In this document: positions 7,933 to 17,162 of the stretch, piece by piece
How positions within the stretch are numbered: the first letter of the stretch is position 1
Layout of the letters: every line of letters starts with the position of its first letter
DNA from: an uncultured Flavobacteriaceae bacterium
Lineage (GTDB): Bacteria > Bacteroidota > Bacteroidia > Flavobacteriales > Flavobacteriaceae
Assembly (NCBI GenBank): GCA_947500575.1
Contig: CANMSI010000002.1
Location: 248,001-312,000 of the forward strand
Length of the DNA: 64,000 nucleotides
Direction of reading: 5' to 3'
Made by a program: the position numbers and the translations under genes
The notes under the pieces: model-generated
The model's input: the letters and a program-made list of their open reading frames with translations, nothing else
Database searches by the model: none
Told to the model about the DNA's origin: nothing

Positions 7933-9222
7933 ATGAGAACAATTCATAACCCTAAAAGATCTAGTTGGAGTTCAATTTTAGAACGTCCTACACGCACAGT
8001 GGATGATATTGAAGCTATTGTAAACAATATTTTTATAGATGTTCAAAAGAACGGTGATGAGGCAATAAGAAAGTATACTAAGCAGTTTGATGGCATAGAC
8101 TTACCAAAGTTTACGGTTTCTGAAACAGAGATAAGAGATGCCGAAAGTAATGTGCCTGCTGAATTAAAAGAAGCCATTAAACTGGCCAAATCCAATATTG
8201 AGAAGTTTCATCTTGCGCAACGCACTCCTAAAGTGTTCTTAGAAACTACTGAAGGTGTACAATGTTGGCAAGAAAAAAGGCCAATTCAGAAAGTGGGACT
8301 ATACATCCCGGGAGGCACGGCTCCTTTGTTTTCAACTATTTTGATGCTTGCCATACCTGCGCAAATTGCAGGATGTAAGGAGATTATGCTATGTACACCT
8401 CCCGATACGAATGGAAATGTGAATCCAGTAATTTTATATGCTGCGTCCATTTGTGGGGTTTCTAAGGTTTATAAGGTGGGCGGTATCCAGGCAATTGCGG
8501 CAATGACTTTTGGAACAGCGACCGTTTCTCCAGTCTATAAAATTTTTGGCCCTGGAAATCAATTTGTAACGGTAGCCAAACAAATAGCAACAAAGCATGG
8601 AGTGGCTATTGACATGCCTGCCGGTCCTAGTGAACTATTGATAATGGCCGATGATACAGCAAATGCAAGTTTTGTGGCATCGGATCTACTGAGTCAGGCA
8701 GAACATGGGATTGATAGTCAGGTACTATTAGTGTCTACTTCTAAGAGCCTTATAACGGATGTAGCCTTGGAAGTAAAAAATCAATTGGCATTGCTACCTA
8801 GAAAGGAGATTGCGCAACAAGCTATTGATAATAGTAAATTGATTTATATAGAAAATGACCAAACTGCGATTGATTTAATAAATGAGTACGGGCCAGAGCA
8901 CTATATCATCTGTGTGGCTAATGAAGAGATGTTCATAGCCAATACGTTGAATGCAGGCTCTGTTTTTGTTGGAAATTATACTCCTGAAAGTGCTGGTGAT
9001 TACGCTTCAGGTACAAATCATACACTACCTACCAATGGCTATGCAAAGCAATATAGCGGTGTGAATTTGGATAGTTTTTTAAAGAGCATGACCTTTCAGA
9101 AAATTTCGGAAAAAGGAATTCAGAATATTGGAAACGCTATAGAGTTGATGGCAGAAGCAGAAGGTTTACAGGCGCATAAAAACGCAGTTAGTTTGCGATT
9201 AAATAGTCTTAAGAAATCATGA
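7933..9222 (+). CDS. hisD: Histidinol dehydrogenase
   Basis: Zinc enzyme of 429 residues that performs the last two oxidations, L-histidinol to histidine, with NAD. Landmarks: the glycine-rich VGLYIPGGTAPLFST, the signature GPSELLIMAD with following SQAEHG (zinc ligands), E322-H323 in YGPEHYI (general base pair), and HTLPTNGYAKQYSGV near the end. All key residues are present. It begins 3 bases after hisG and overlaps hisC by 4 bases (ATGA). Confidence 0.97.
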   Translation: MRTIHNPKRSSWSSILERPTRTVDDIEAIVNNIFIDVQKNGDEAIRKYTKQFDGIDLPKFTVSETEIRDAESNVPAELKEAIKLAKSNIEKFHLAQRTPKVFLETTEGVQCWQEKRPIQKVGLYIPGGTAPLFSTILMLAIPAQIAGCKEIMLCTPPDTNGNVNPVILYAASICGVSKVYKVGGIQAIAAMTFGTATVSPVYKIFGPGNQFVTVAKQIATKHGVAIDMPAGPSELLIMADDTANASFVASDLLSQAEHGIDSQVLLVSTSKSLITDVALEVKNQLALLPRKEIAQQAIDNSKLIYIENDQTAIDLINEYGPEHYIICVANEEMFIANTLNAGSVFVGNYTPESAGDYASGTNHTLPTNGYAKQYSGVNLDSFLKSMTFQKISEKGIQNIGNAIELMAEAEGLQAHKNAVSLRLNSLKKS

Positions 9223-10259
9223 GTTTTAATTTAAATAATCTTATTAGGGATAACTTAAAAGGGCTGCAAGCCTATTCTTCCGCTAGGGATGAATATGTGT
9301 CAGATGGTTCTCAGATGGTTTTTTTGGATGCCAATGAAAACCCTTTTGAAAATGGGGTAAACAGATATCCGGATCCGCAGCAAAGAAGCCTTAAAACGAT
9401 TTTGGCAAAGCAGCGAGGTCTAGATTCAGATCAAATATTATTAGGAAATGGCAGTGACGAAGTACTAGACTTACTTTTTAGGGCTTTTTGCGAACCAGCT
9501 AAGGATGTTGTCATTTCTTTACCACCTACCTATGGAATGTATAAAGTGCTAGCGGGTATCAATGACATTGAAAATTTGGAGGTTCCCCTTACAAGTGGTT
9601 TTGAGCCAGATACTGATGCAATTAAGACTGCGATAACAGAAACAACCAAGATAATTTTTCTGTGTTCACCAAATAACCCCACTGGAAATAGTTTGTCAAT
9701 GGAAAAGATTAAAGAACTATTGACAAGTTTTCATGGTCTGGTAGTCATTGATGAGGCCTATATAGATTTTTCATCCAATGTAAGTTGGGTTGAACAACTG
9801 AATGCCTATCCAAATTTGGTCGTTACTCAGACACTTTCTAAAGCATATGGTATGGCAGGAATTCGCCTTGGAGTATGCTATGGAGCTAAAGATGTTATAT
9901 CAATCCTAAACAAGATTAAACCTCCTTACAATGTAAATGAACTTACTCAAAAGCGCGCAATGGAGCGAGTTTTAGACACAAAAGGAGTCAGGGCGGAGGT
10001 ACAAATTATTTTAGAAGAACGAAAAAAACTTATAACAGCTTTGAATAGAATTGCTTTTGTTGTTAAAGTATACCCTACAGATGCCAATTTTGTATTGGTG
10101 AAAGTAGACAATGCTGATCGCAGATATAAGGATCTTATAAAAAAGGGAATTGTTGTAAGAAATAGAACAAATCAACCCGGCTGTGAGGATTGTTTACGAT
10201 TTACGATAGGCACTCCGGAAGAAAATAAAGTACTGTTAAATACCCTAGAGCAATTATGA
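9219..10259 (+). CDS. hisC: Histidinol-phosphate aminotransferase
   Basis: PLP-dependent class I/II aminotransferase of 346 residues that makes histidinol phosphate from imidazole acetol phosphate and glutamate. Visible landmarks are [40 protein letters not shown], the PLP Schiff-base Lys208 in [14 protein letters not shown] and the C-terminal [10 protein letters not shown]. The start overlaps the hisD stop by 4 bases, and the stop overlaps the hisB start by 4, indicating translational coupling. Confidence 0.96.
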   Translation: MSFNLNNLIRDNLKGLQAYSSARDEYVSDGSQMVFLDANENPFENGVNRYPDPQQRSLKTILAKQRGLDSDQILLGNGSDEVLDLLFRAFCEPAKDVVISLPPTYGMYKVLAGINDIENLEVPLTSGFEPDTDAIKTAITETTKIIFLCSPNNPTGNSLSMEKIKELLTSFHGLVVIDEAYIDFSSNVSWVEQLNAYPNLVVTQTLSKAYGMAGIRLGVCYGAKDVISILNKIKPPYNVNELTQKRAMERVLDTKGVRAEVQIILEERKKLITALNRIAFVVKVYPTDANFVLVKVDNADRRYKDLIKKGIVVRNRTNQPGCEDCLRFTIGTPEENKVLLNTLEQL

Positions 10260-11392
10260 AAAAGAAAGTACTATTTATAGATCGAGACGGAACCATTATT
10301 AAGGAAACCGTTGACGAACAGATCGACGCTTTTGAAAAGATGGTTTTTTATCCAAAGGCATTTACCTACTTAGGTAAAATTGCAAAAGAACTAGATTTTG
10401 AATTAGTAATGATTACCAATCAGGATGGTTTAGGCACGGCATCTTTTCCGGAAGAGACCTTTTGGCCAGTTCATAATTTTATCCTTACGTCATTCGAGAA
10501 TGAAGGTGTTGTTTTTGATGAAGTATTTTTAGATAGAACCTTTCCCCATGAAAACGCCCATACCAGAAAACCTGGCACTGGTTTGTTAACCGCTTATTTT
10601 TCGGAAGCATATGATCTTGAGAACTCTTTTGTGATTGGAGATCGATTAACAGATATGGAACTGGCTAAGAACTTAGGCGCCATGGGAATTTTTATCAATG
10701 ATGCTACTAATTTGGGAACAGATGAGATTACTATAACTGAAAAAGATTTGTACAAAAGTATAGCGATAGAAACGAATGATTGGGAACAAATCTATTCGTT
10801 TCTAAAACTAAAAACACGAGTTGCCGAAATTCACCGAAAAACCAACGAGACAGAAATTTTTATAAAACTGAACTTAGACGGTACAGGTAAAAGTACTATT
10901 GATACCGGAATTGCCTTTTTTGATCATATGTTAGATCAATTAGCACGGCATGGGCAGATGGATTTGGAAATAAAAGTATCTGGAGATTTGGAAGTAGATG
11001 AGCATCATACCATAGAAGATACAGCTATTGCCTTAGGGGAAGTTTTTCATAAAGCGTTGGGTGATAAGCTAGGTGTTGAGCGTTATGGTTTTTGCTTACC
11101 AATGGACGATTGCTTAGCACAAGTTGCAATTGATTTTGGAGGTCGAAATTGGTTGGTATGGGATGCAGAATTTAACAGAGAAATGATCGGCAAGATGCCT
11201 ACAGAAATGTTCTCGCACTTTTTTAAGTCTTTTACAGATGGAGCAAAAGCCAATCTAAATATCAAAGTTGAAGGTTCTAATGAACACCATAAAATTGAAG
11301 CCATATTTAAAGCCTTTGCAAAAGCCATAAAAATGGCGGTTAAAAGAGATGCCGAAAAAATGGTACTTCCAAGTACAAAAGGAATGTTATAG
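10256..11392 (+). CDS. hisB: Bifunctional histidinol-phosphatase / imidazoleglycerol-phosphate dehydratase
   Basis: Fusion of 378 residues. Residues 1 to about 165 form a HAD phosphatase with the DxD motif D9-R10-D11 (FIDRDGTII) and a Cys-free stretch where E. coli HisB-N has a zinc loop; [13 protein letters not shown] is the C-terminal HAD motif. Residues from about 185 form the manganese-binding IGP dehydratase with [27 protein letters not shown] and the C-terminal repeat [15 protein letters not shown]. The fused form is shared by enterobacteria and Bacteroidota. A 50-base gap separates it from hisH, the widest inside the operon. Confidence 0.96.
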   Translation: MKKKVLFIDRDGTIIKETVDEQIDAFEKMVFYPKAFTYLGKIAKELDFELVMITNQDGLGTASFPEETFWPVHNFILTSFENEGVVFDEVFLDRTFPHENAHTRKPGTGLLTAYFSEAYDLENSFVIGDRLTDMELAKNLGAMGIFINDATNLGTDEITITEKDLYKSIAIETNDWEQIYSFLKLKTRVAEIHRKTNETEIFIKLNLDGTGKSTIDTGIAFFDHMLDQLARHGQMDLEIKVSGDLEVDEHHTIEDTAIALGEVFHKALGDKLGVERYGFCLPMDDCLAQVAIDFGGRNWLVWDAEFNREMIGKMPTEMFSHFFKSFTDGAKANLNIKVEGSNEHHKIEAIFKAFAKAIKMAVKRDAEKMVLPSTKGML

Positions 11393-11442
11393 GAAGTGTA
11401 ATATGTCTAAGAAGTATCTCATAAGTTGATTTAGAATATAAA

Positions 11443-12027
11443 ATGAAGATTGTTATTATTAATTACGGAGCTGGAAATATACAGAGTATCAAATTTGCTA
11501 TTCAACGCCTAGGATATACGGCTCACTTGAGTGATGATCCAAAGGAGATTAAAGCCGCAGACAAGGTCATATTTCCGGGAGTAGGGGAAGCGAGTAGTGC
11601 TATGAAAAAACTAAAAGCATCCGGATTAGAAACATTAATTCCTGAATTAAAACAACCAGTATTAGGTATTTGCTTAGGAATGCAGCTCATGTGTAATAGT
11701 TCAGAAGAAGGAAAAACAAAGGGCCTGGGTATTTTTGATGTAGAGGTTATGAAATTTTCCAATAAAGTAAAAGTACCTCAAATAGGATGGAATCAAATTA
11801 CAAATCTCAAATCCCCACTTTTTAAGGAAATACCAGATAATGAATACATTTATTTGGTACATAGTTTTTATGCACCAAAATGTTCGGCTACGATCGCGGT
11901 TTCGGAATATGATGTAGAATATAGTGCTGCGCTACAAAACGGGAATTTTTATGGGACCCAGTTTCACCCAGAAAAAAGTAGCGTCATTGGAGCCCAAATA
12001 TTAAATAATTTTTTAAAGATGTGTTAA
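11443..12027 (+). CDS. hisH: Imidazole glycerol phosphate synthase, glutaminase subunit
   Basis: Class I glutamine amidotransferase of 194 residues that feeds ammonia to HisF. The nucleophile is Cys77 in LGICLGMQLM; the His-Glu pair of the triad is in TQFHPEKSS near residue 177. The oxyanion-strand equivalent PGVGEASSAM is in place. The partner hisF lies three genes downstream. Confidence 0.96.
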   Translation: MKIVIINYGAGNIQSIKFAIQRLGYTAHLSDDPKEIKAADKVIFPGVGEASSAMKKLKASGLETLIPELKQPVLGICLGMQLMCNSSEEGKTKGLGIFDVEVMKFSNKVKVPQIGWNQITNLKSPLFKEIPDNEYIYLVHSFYAPKCSATIAVSEYDVEYSAALQNGNFYGTQFHPEKSSVIGAQILNNFLKMC

Positions 12028-12031
12028 TTCA

Positions 12032-12442
12032 ATGCCTTATACAATTAGTACCGAAAGAGAGTTGTTGGATGTTGACTGGATTCACGCCTATTTAAGCAAT
12101 ACGGCTTATTGGTCAAAGGGACGTACCAAAAAAGAAGTTGAGGAATCTATCAAAAATTCTTTTTGTGTTGGGGTATTTAAAGAAGATGGTACACAAATAG
12201 GTTTTGGTAGAGTAGTAACAGATTATGTTGTTTTTGCTTGGATTATGGATGTGTTTGTAGATGAAGCATATAGAGGTATGGGTGTTGGAAAAATGCTTGT
12301 AAATTTTATCGTTGATCACCCAGAACTAAGTCAAGTAAACGGCATGGGTTTAAAAACGCAAGATGCGCATCAATTGTATCATCAATTTGGTTTTAAAACT
12401 GTAGATGATCCCGAAATATGGATGTTTAAGAAGAATAAATGA
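12032..12442 (+). CDS. GNAT family N-acetyltransferase inside the his operon
   Basis: A 136-residue protein with the acetyl-CoA binding core of the GNAT fold: [15 protein letters not shown] (the R/Q-x-x-G-x-G/A loop) preceded by the beta-4 strand AWIMDVFV and followed by [17 protein letters not shown]. This subgroup is related to small single-domain YesJ-like acetyltransferases; the acceptor is unknown. It is not a known histidine enzyme, yet it starts 4 bases after hisH and overlaps hisA by 4 bases, so it is translated with the pathway. It may modify a small amine or a pathway side product, but nothing in the sequence shows which. Confidence 0.88.
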   Translation: MPYTISTERELLDVDWIHAYLSNTAYWSKGRTKKEVEESIKNSFCVGVFKEDGTQIGFGRVVTDYVVFAWIMDVFVDEAYRGMGVGKMLVNFIVDHPELSQVNGMGLKTQDAHQLYHQFGFKTVDDPEIWMFKKNK

Positions 12443-13194
12443 GAATTATACCAGCAATAGATATTATAGAAGGGAAGTGTGTCCGACTTTCCAAAGGGGA
12501 CTATACAACGAAGAAAGTATATAATGAAAATCCATTAGAGGTGGCAAAGCAATTTGAAGCTCACGGGATTGAATACCTACATTTGGTAGATTTAGACGGA
12601 GCAAAATCTAAGCATATTGTGAATCACAAGGTTTTGGAACAGATTGCCTCTAAAACCAATCTGAAAATTGATTTTGGAGGTGGATTAAAAACAGAGAAAG
12701 ACCTTCATATTGCCTTTGAGAGCGGTGCATCCCAAATTACCGGTGGTAGCATAGCTGTCAAGGATAAAAGTTCATTTATTGGTTGGTTGCAAAAATACGG
12801 TCCAAATAAAATTATCCTTGGGGCAGATGCACAAAATGAAAAGGTCGCTGTCTCTGGTTGGCTAGAAGAATCGGAGGAAGACTTAATACCTTTTATACAA
12901 ATGTATCAGCGTGAAGGAGCACAATTTATCATATGTACGGATATTAGCAAAGATGGAATGTTAGAAGGGCCATCATTTGCCTTATACAAAAAGATCATTG
13001 ATGCAACGGACCATGATAAGGAAGGTAACAAAGCAAAAAATGAAATAAAACTCATTGCGAGTGGCGGAATCTCTACTTTTGATGAATTGCCAAGATTAGC
13101 AGCTATCGGATGTGAGGGAACTATCATTGGAAAAGCCATCTATGAAAATAGAATTGGCTTACAGCAATTAGAAAACTATATTTTAAATAAATGA
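12439..13194 (+). CDS. hisA: Phosphoribosylformimino-5-aminoimidazole carboxamide ribotide isomerase
   Basis: A (beta/alpha)8 barrel of 251 residues that performs the Amadori rearrangement of ProFAR to PRFAR. The N-terminal catalytic Asp8 is in [15 protein letters not shown]; the second catalytic Asp is in [11 protein letters not shown]; phosphate-binding glycines are in FGGGLKT and ASGGISTF. It overlaps the GNAT gene before it and the DinB-like gene after it by 4 bases each. Confidence 0.96.
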   Translation: MRIIPAIDIIEGKCVRLSKGDYTTKKVYNENPLEVAKQFEAHGIEYLHLVDLDGAKSKHIVNHKVLEQIASKTNLKIDFGGGLKTEKDLHIAFESGASQITGGSIAVKDKSSFIGWLQKYGPNKIILGADAQNEKVAVSGWLEESEEDLIPFIQMYQREGAQFIICTDISKDGMLEGPSFALYKKIIDATDHDKEGNKAKNEIKLIASGGISTFDELPRLAAIGCEGTIIGKAIYENRIGLQQLENYILNK

Positions 13195-13712
13195 GCACTC
13201 CGGATTTAGATTTTAGTAAAGAGTTTAAGGCACAAGCTATTTTTAGAATAGATGAGAGCGTTCGGATGCTTACTAAAAGTTTGGAACTACTTAGAGAAGA
13301 AGAAATTTGGAAAAGACCTAACAATAGCTCTAATAGTGTTGGAAACCTATTACTTCATCTATCAGGGAATATAGAGCAATACGGTATTGCTTCCTTAGGT
13401 GAAATAGTAGATAAACGAGAGCGAGAATTGGAATTTAATACACATGGCGGTTACACTAAAGAAGTACTTTGGAATCAATTTATAGCAACCGTAGATAAAG
13501 CCAAAAAGACTATTTCGCAGGCCTCCGTGGCGCAATTGATGAAGGAGCGAGAAGTTCAGGGTTTTACTTTTTCAGGAATAGGGGTTGTTTTACATGTAGT
13601 AGAGCATCTTTCCTACCATACTGGACAAATAGCATATTGGGTTAAAATATTGAAGGATCAAGATTTAGGGTTTTATGACGGTATGGATTTAACGATAAAA
13701 AATAAAGATTAA
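13191..13712 (+). CDS. DinB-like (DUF1572-type) four-helix protein in the his operon
   Basis: A 173-residue, mainly helical protein of the DinB/YfiT superfamily. The likely metal triad is seen as HLSGNIEQY (first His), and [16 protein letters not shown] with two His near the C-terminus, the pattern of DUF1572 and DinB_2 proteins. Members are metal-dependent thiol transferases or unknown. It overlaps hisA by 4 bases and ends 1 base before hisF, so translation is coupled to histidine synthesis although no role there is established. Confidence 0.82.
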   Translation: MSTPDLDFSKEFKAQAIFRIDESVRMLTKSLELLREEEIWKRPNNSSNSVGNLLLHLSGNIEQYGIASLGEIVDKRERELEFNTHGGYTKEVLWNQFIATVDKAKKTISQASVAQLMKEREVQGFTFSGIGVVLHVVEHLSYHTGQIAYWVKILKDQDLGFYDGMDLTIKNKD

Positions 13713-13713
13713 G

Positions 13714-14469
13714 ATGCTTACAAAACGCATTGTACCTTGTTTAGACATTAAAAATGGGCGCACCGTAAAAGGGGTCAATTTTGTAGACCTGAAGGATGCT
13801 GGAGATCCTGTGGAATTAGCAAAAATATATGCAGATACAGGAGCTGATGAATTGGTGTTTTTAGATATATCGGCTACCGAGGAACGAAGAAAAACCTTGG
13901 CTAATTTAGTGCTTAGAGTAGCAGAAAAAGTAAATATTCCTTTTACAGTAGGTGGTGGTATTTCATCTGTAGCAGATGTTGATATTCTTCTACAAAATGG
14001 TGCCGACAAGGTTTCTATTAATTCGTCTGCAGTAAAAAACCCGCAATTGATTAATGAACTAGCGGCGAAATTTGGTTCACAATGTATCGTAGTTGCTATA
14101 GATGCAAAACAAGTAGATGGTGCATGGAAAGTGCATTTAGTGGGGGGCAAAGTACCTACTGATTTGGACTTATTTGAATGGGCAAAAGAAGTAGAACAAC
14201 GAGGAGCAGGTGAAATTTTGTTTACTTCTATGGATAATGATGGTACTAAAGATGGCTTCGCAAACGAAGCACTGGCTAAATTGTCAACCAGCCTGAATAT
14301 TCCTATTATCGCTTCAGGTGGAGCAGGAAATGAACAACATTTCATAGATGCTTTTAAGTACGGAAAAGCGGATGCTGCATTGGCGGCTAGCGTATTTCAT
14401 TTTAAGGAAATAGGAATACAAGAATTAAAAACAACACTAGATAAACATGGGATTCCTGTGAGAATATAG
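13714..14469 (+). CDS. hisF: Imidazole glycerol phosphate synthase, cyclase subunit
   Basis: Barrel enzyme of 251 residues that uses ammonia from HisH to make IGP and AICAR from PRFAR. The catalytic Asp11 is in [14 protein letters not shown] and the second catalytic Asp in [26 protein letters not shown] and [11 protein letters not shown] carry the phosphate sites. It resembles HisA, as expected from their common origin. Confidence 0.97.
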   Translation: MLTKRIVPCLDIKNGRTVKGVNFVDLKDAGDPVELAKIYADTGADELVFLDISATEERRKTLANLVLRVAEKVNIPFTVGGGISSVADVDILLQNGADKVSINSSAVKNPQLINELAAKFGSQCIVVAIDAKQVDGAWKVHLVGGKVPTDLDLFEWAKEVEQRGAGEILFTSMDNDGTKDGFANEALAKLSTSLNIPIIASGGAGNEQHFIDAFKYGKADAALAASVFHFKEIGIQELKTTLDKHGIPVRI

Positions 14470-14483
14470 TTAACAATCAAAGA

Positions 14484-15083
14484 ATGAAGATAGATTTTAA
14501 TAAAAGTGCTGATGGCCTTGTTCCAGCAATTATACAGGATGCAAATACAAAGCATGTATTAATGCTTGGGTATATGAACGAAGAAGCTTATACTAAAACA
14601 ATAGATACTAAAAATGTGACCTTTTATAGTCGAAGCAAACAACGTTTATGGACAAAAGGAGAGGAGAGTGGTAATTTTTTAGAGCTTATAGATGTGAAAA
14701 TTGATTGTGATAATGACACTTTGCTTGTTTACGCTAATCCTAAAGGTCCAACCTGCCATACGGGAAGTGATACCTGTTGGAATGCTAAAAATGAGCAGGA
14801 ATATGGGTTTATAACGCAATTGGAGGGAGTTATACAAAGTAGAAAAGAGAACCTTGATGATTCGGACAGTTATGTTGCTTCCTTGTTTCGAAAAGGAATC
14901 AATAAGGTCGCTCAGAAAGTTGGAGAAGAAGCCGTAGAAGTGGTTATTGAGGCAAAAGATACCAATGATACCTTGTTTTTAGATGAGAGTGCAGACCTAT
15001 TATTTCACTATCTCATTTTACTACAAGCAAAAGGTTTTAAATTAAATGATGTTATAAACGTATTACAGGAAAGGCATCGGTAA
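14484..15083 (+). CDS. hisIE: Bifunctional phosphoribosyl-AMP cyclohydrolase / phosphoribosyl-ATP pyrophosphatase
   Basis: Fusion of 199 residues. HisI domain (1 to about 110) with VLMLGYMNEEAY, TFYSRSKQRLWTKGEESGN, and the zinc cysteines in DCDND and GPTCHTGSDTCW. HisE domain (about 115-199) with GINKVAQKVGEEAVEVVIEAK and ESADLLFHYLILL. It is the last his gene; its stop lies 6 bases from the stop of the convergent DUF1853-like gene, without an obvious terminator between them. Confidence 0.96.
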   Translation: MKIDFNKSADGLVPAIIQDANTKHVLMLGYMNEEAYTKTIDTKNVTFYSRSKQRLWTKGEESGNFLELIDVKIDCDNDTLLVYANPKGPTCHTGSDTCWNAKNEQEYGFITQLEGVIQSRKENLDDSDSYVASLFRKGINKVAQKVGEEAVEVVIEAKDTNDTLFLDESADLLFHYLILLQAKGFKLNDVINVLQERHR

Positions 15084-15089
15084 TAGTGG

Positions 15090-15905
15090 TTACCACCAAA
15101 CTACAAAAAGTTTTTCAAGTACGCCGTCTGATTTTTGTAGCCATAGCATTGGGGAGTTTTCTTTAATCATTCGGAGGTTTACGTTCAAAAGGGTTTCAAA
15201 ATGTGACTCCCATTTTACGCTTAAATGTGGTGTTAATACCCATTCTTTTTTATGTGGCATGTAATATTTCCACTGCGTAAAGGGGGCTTTTCTAAATTCT
15301 TGAAAGGGAAGCCAATATCCAATTATACAATCGGAGTTTAGGGGTCTAATATGTACCTCGGGTATTCCATAGGGAGTAAAGAGTTGCGCTTTATAACAAG
15401 TTTGATGTTCTATTTGTTGATGATTTATATGATATTCATTCAAGGTTTGTATGCCTTCGGAAGTATGAAGTAGTGCATTTTGACGGTGTTTAATTTTCTC
15501 CATTTTTGTAAAAAACATGTCTCCTCTATTGGGCCCTATTAATTGATGAATAGGTTCTGATATGTTAGTGTCAATGAGATAAAATTTATAGGTAAGTTCT
15601 ATATGGATCTGTTTTTTAGAGGCACTCTCTTCTACAATAAAATCAATTTCCCCAATACTCTGCTTCCCTCGCTTTACTGGAGTATTATAAAGTAAAACTT
15701 TATAGTTATCATCTTGTTTTAAAAGTTCCAGAAACACCACTTCCATTTGATGTCCTAACCTAATATTAGTTGGAATACTTTCTAAGTCTTTTATAGAAAC
15801 CCCAGTTGTAAGGAACTCAAATTGGGTAAGGCCAAATTGCTGTCCCTTCCATAAAGGTGGGGTATTTAAAAAACATTTGTATTGTGCTAGTTTTATTTGC
15901 TTCAT
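15090..15905 (-). CDS. DUF1853-like protein with possible PD-(D/E)XK fold
   Basis: A 271-residue soluble protein that looks like the DUF1853 family: an N-terminal LWKGQQFGLTQFEF segment, GEIDFIVEE followed about 17 residues later by HIELTYKFYL, and a C-terminal region ending in an FVVWW-type motif. The D...ExxYK spacing (EIDFI and IELTYK) resembles the core of PD-(D/E)XK nucleases, in which the Asp and the ExK residues bind the metal. No function is known to me. It is a single gene convergent with the his operon. Confidence 0.62.
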   Translation of the reverse strand: MKQIKLAQYKCFLNTPPLWKGQQFGLTQFEFLTTGVSIKDLESIPTNIRLGHQMEVVFLELLKQDDNYKVLLYNTPVKRGKQSIGEIDFIVEESASKKQIHIELTYKFYLIDTNISEPIHQLIGPNRGDMFFTKMEKIKHRQNALLHTSEGIQTLNEYHINHQQIEHQTCYKAQLFTPYGIPEVHIRPLNSDCIIGYWLPFQEFRKAPFTQWKYYMPHKKEWVLTPHLSVKWESHFETLLNVNLRMIKENSPMLWLQKSDGVLEKLFVVWW

Positions 15906-15983
15906 GTGCTACTAAAATACTTTATATCGTTAAGTTTTCATTAATATGACATGCTCTTTTCTGAAATGTAGTATTTTTATAGA

Positions 15984-17141
15984 ATGGCTATGAATATTAG
16001 AAAAGGGTTTCGTTTTTCAACCTATAACGCTCCAGAACAAAGTCCTTTTGAAAAGTTGTTCGAAATTTTTCAGGAACTTATTACCCACACTTCGGGTGAT
16101 TTTGATGAAGCTATTGATTGGTTACGAGAGCTAGATAAAGAATATGAACTTACGGACGATTCCTATACAATTGATGATTTTATAGAAGACTTAAAATCCA
16201 AGGGATACATCCGAGAGGAGTTTGAGGATGGCGGAGGAGAAATGGGTGAAGAAGGGCAAGATGGAAATCCAAGTGGAACGATGTCTATTACTGCTAAAAT
16301 GGAACGTTTAATTAGAAAGCGGGCTTTGGATCAGATCTTTGGTAAATTAAAACGAAGTGGTTCTGGAAATCATAAGACTGGGAAGTCGGGTAGAGGAGAT
16401 GAACATACGGGAGAGTTTAGGGAATATCGATATGGGGATTCTTTGGAGCGTATTTCTATGACCGAAAGCATAAAAAATGCACAGATAAATCATGGTTTAG
16501 ACGGTTTTTCATTAGATGAAGGAGATTTAGTCGTGGAAGACACCGAGTTTAAAGCCCAAATGAGTACGGTTTTAATGATCGATATTAGCCATAGTATGAT
16601 CTTATATGGTGAAGATAGAATTACACCAGCGAAAAAAGTAGCAATGGCGTTGGCGGAACTCATTACAACAAGATATCCGAAAGATACTTTGGATATTCTA
16701 GTTTTTGGAAATGATGCCTGGCCTATTCCCATTAAGGATCTGCCATATCTTAAAGTAGGACCTTATCATACGAATACAGTTGCTGGATTGCAATTGGCTA
16801 TGGATATGCTGAGGCGAAAACGCAATACAAACAAGCAAATTTTTATGATTACTGATGGAAAACCAAGTTGCTTGCGTTTGCCTAGTGGCGAATACTATAA
16901 AAATAGCGTTGGTCTAGATGATTATATCGTTGAGAAGTGCTATGCAATGGCACAGCAAGCCAGGAAATTGCATATTCCAATTACGACCTTTATGATTGCG
17001 CAAGATCCTTATTTAAAACAGTTTATACGCCATTTTACCAAAGCAAATAAGGGGAAGGCTTTTTACACGGGCTTGAAAGGTTTAGGAGAAATGATTTTTG
17101 AAGATTACGAACAGAATAGAAGAAAAAGATTAAAAGGATAA
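15984..17141 (+). CDS. VWA-domain protein, partner of the downstream AAA+ ATPase
   Basis: A 385-residue soluble protein. The N-terminal third is acidic and helical with a glycine-rich hinge (EDGGGEMGEEGQDGN); the C-terminal half is a von Willebrand A domain with the complete MIDAS motif D200-x-S202-x-S204 in LMIDISHSM, FGNDAWPI, TNTVAGLQLAMDML and MITDGKPS. It resembles the VWA proteins coded beside MoxR-type ATPases, which act as metal-dependent adaptors. Its stop lies 21 bases before the AAA+ gene, so the pair forms an operon. The client is unknown. Confidence 0.85.
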   Translation: MAMNIRKGFRFSTYNAPEQSPFEKLFEIFQELITHTSGDFDEAIDWLRELDKEYELTDDSYTIDDFIEDLKSKGYIREEFEDGGGEMGEEGQDGNPSGTMSITAKMERLIRKRALDQIFGKLKRSGSGNHKTGKSGRGDEHTGEFREYRYGDSLERISMTESIKNAQINHGLDGFSLDEGDLVVEDTEFKAQMSTVLMIDISHSMILYGEDRITPAKKVAMALAELITTRYPKDTLDILVFGNDAWPIPIKDLPYLKVGPYHTNTVAGLQLAMDMLRRKRNTNKQIFMITDGKPSCLRLPSGEYYKNSVGLDDYIVEKCYAMAQQARKLHIPITTFMIAQDPYLKQFIRHFTKANKGKAFYTGLKGLGEMIFEDYEQNRRKRLKG

Positions 17142-17162
17142 ATGTCCTAAGAACAATTGCAA

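Noticed and set aside
15084-15110. Small palindrome GTGGTTACCAC at the convergent end of hisIE
   Set aside because: Stem of only five base pairs without a T-tract; not enough for a terminator call.
17157-17162. TTG start two codons before the AAA+ gene
   Set aside because: ATG 17163 is in frame and fits Bacteroidota start usage better.
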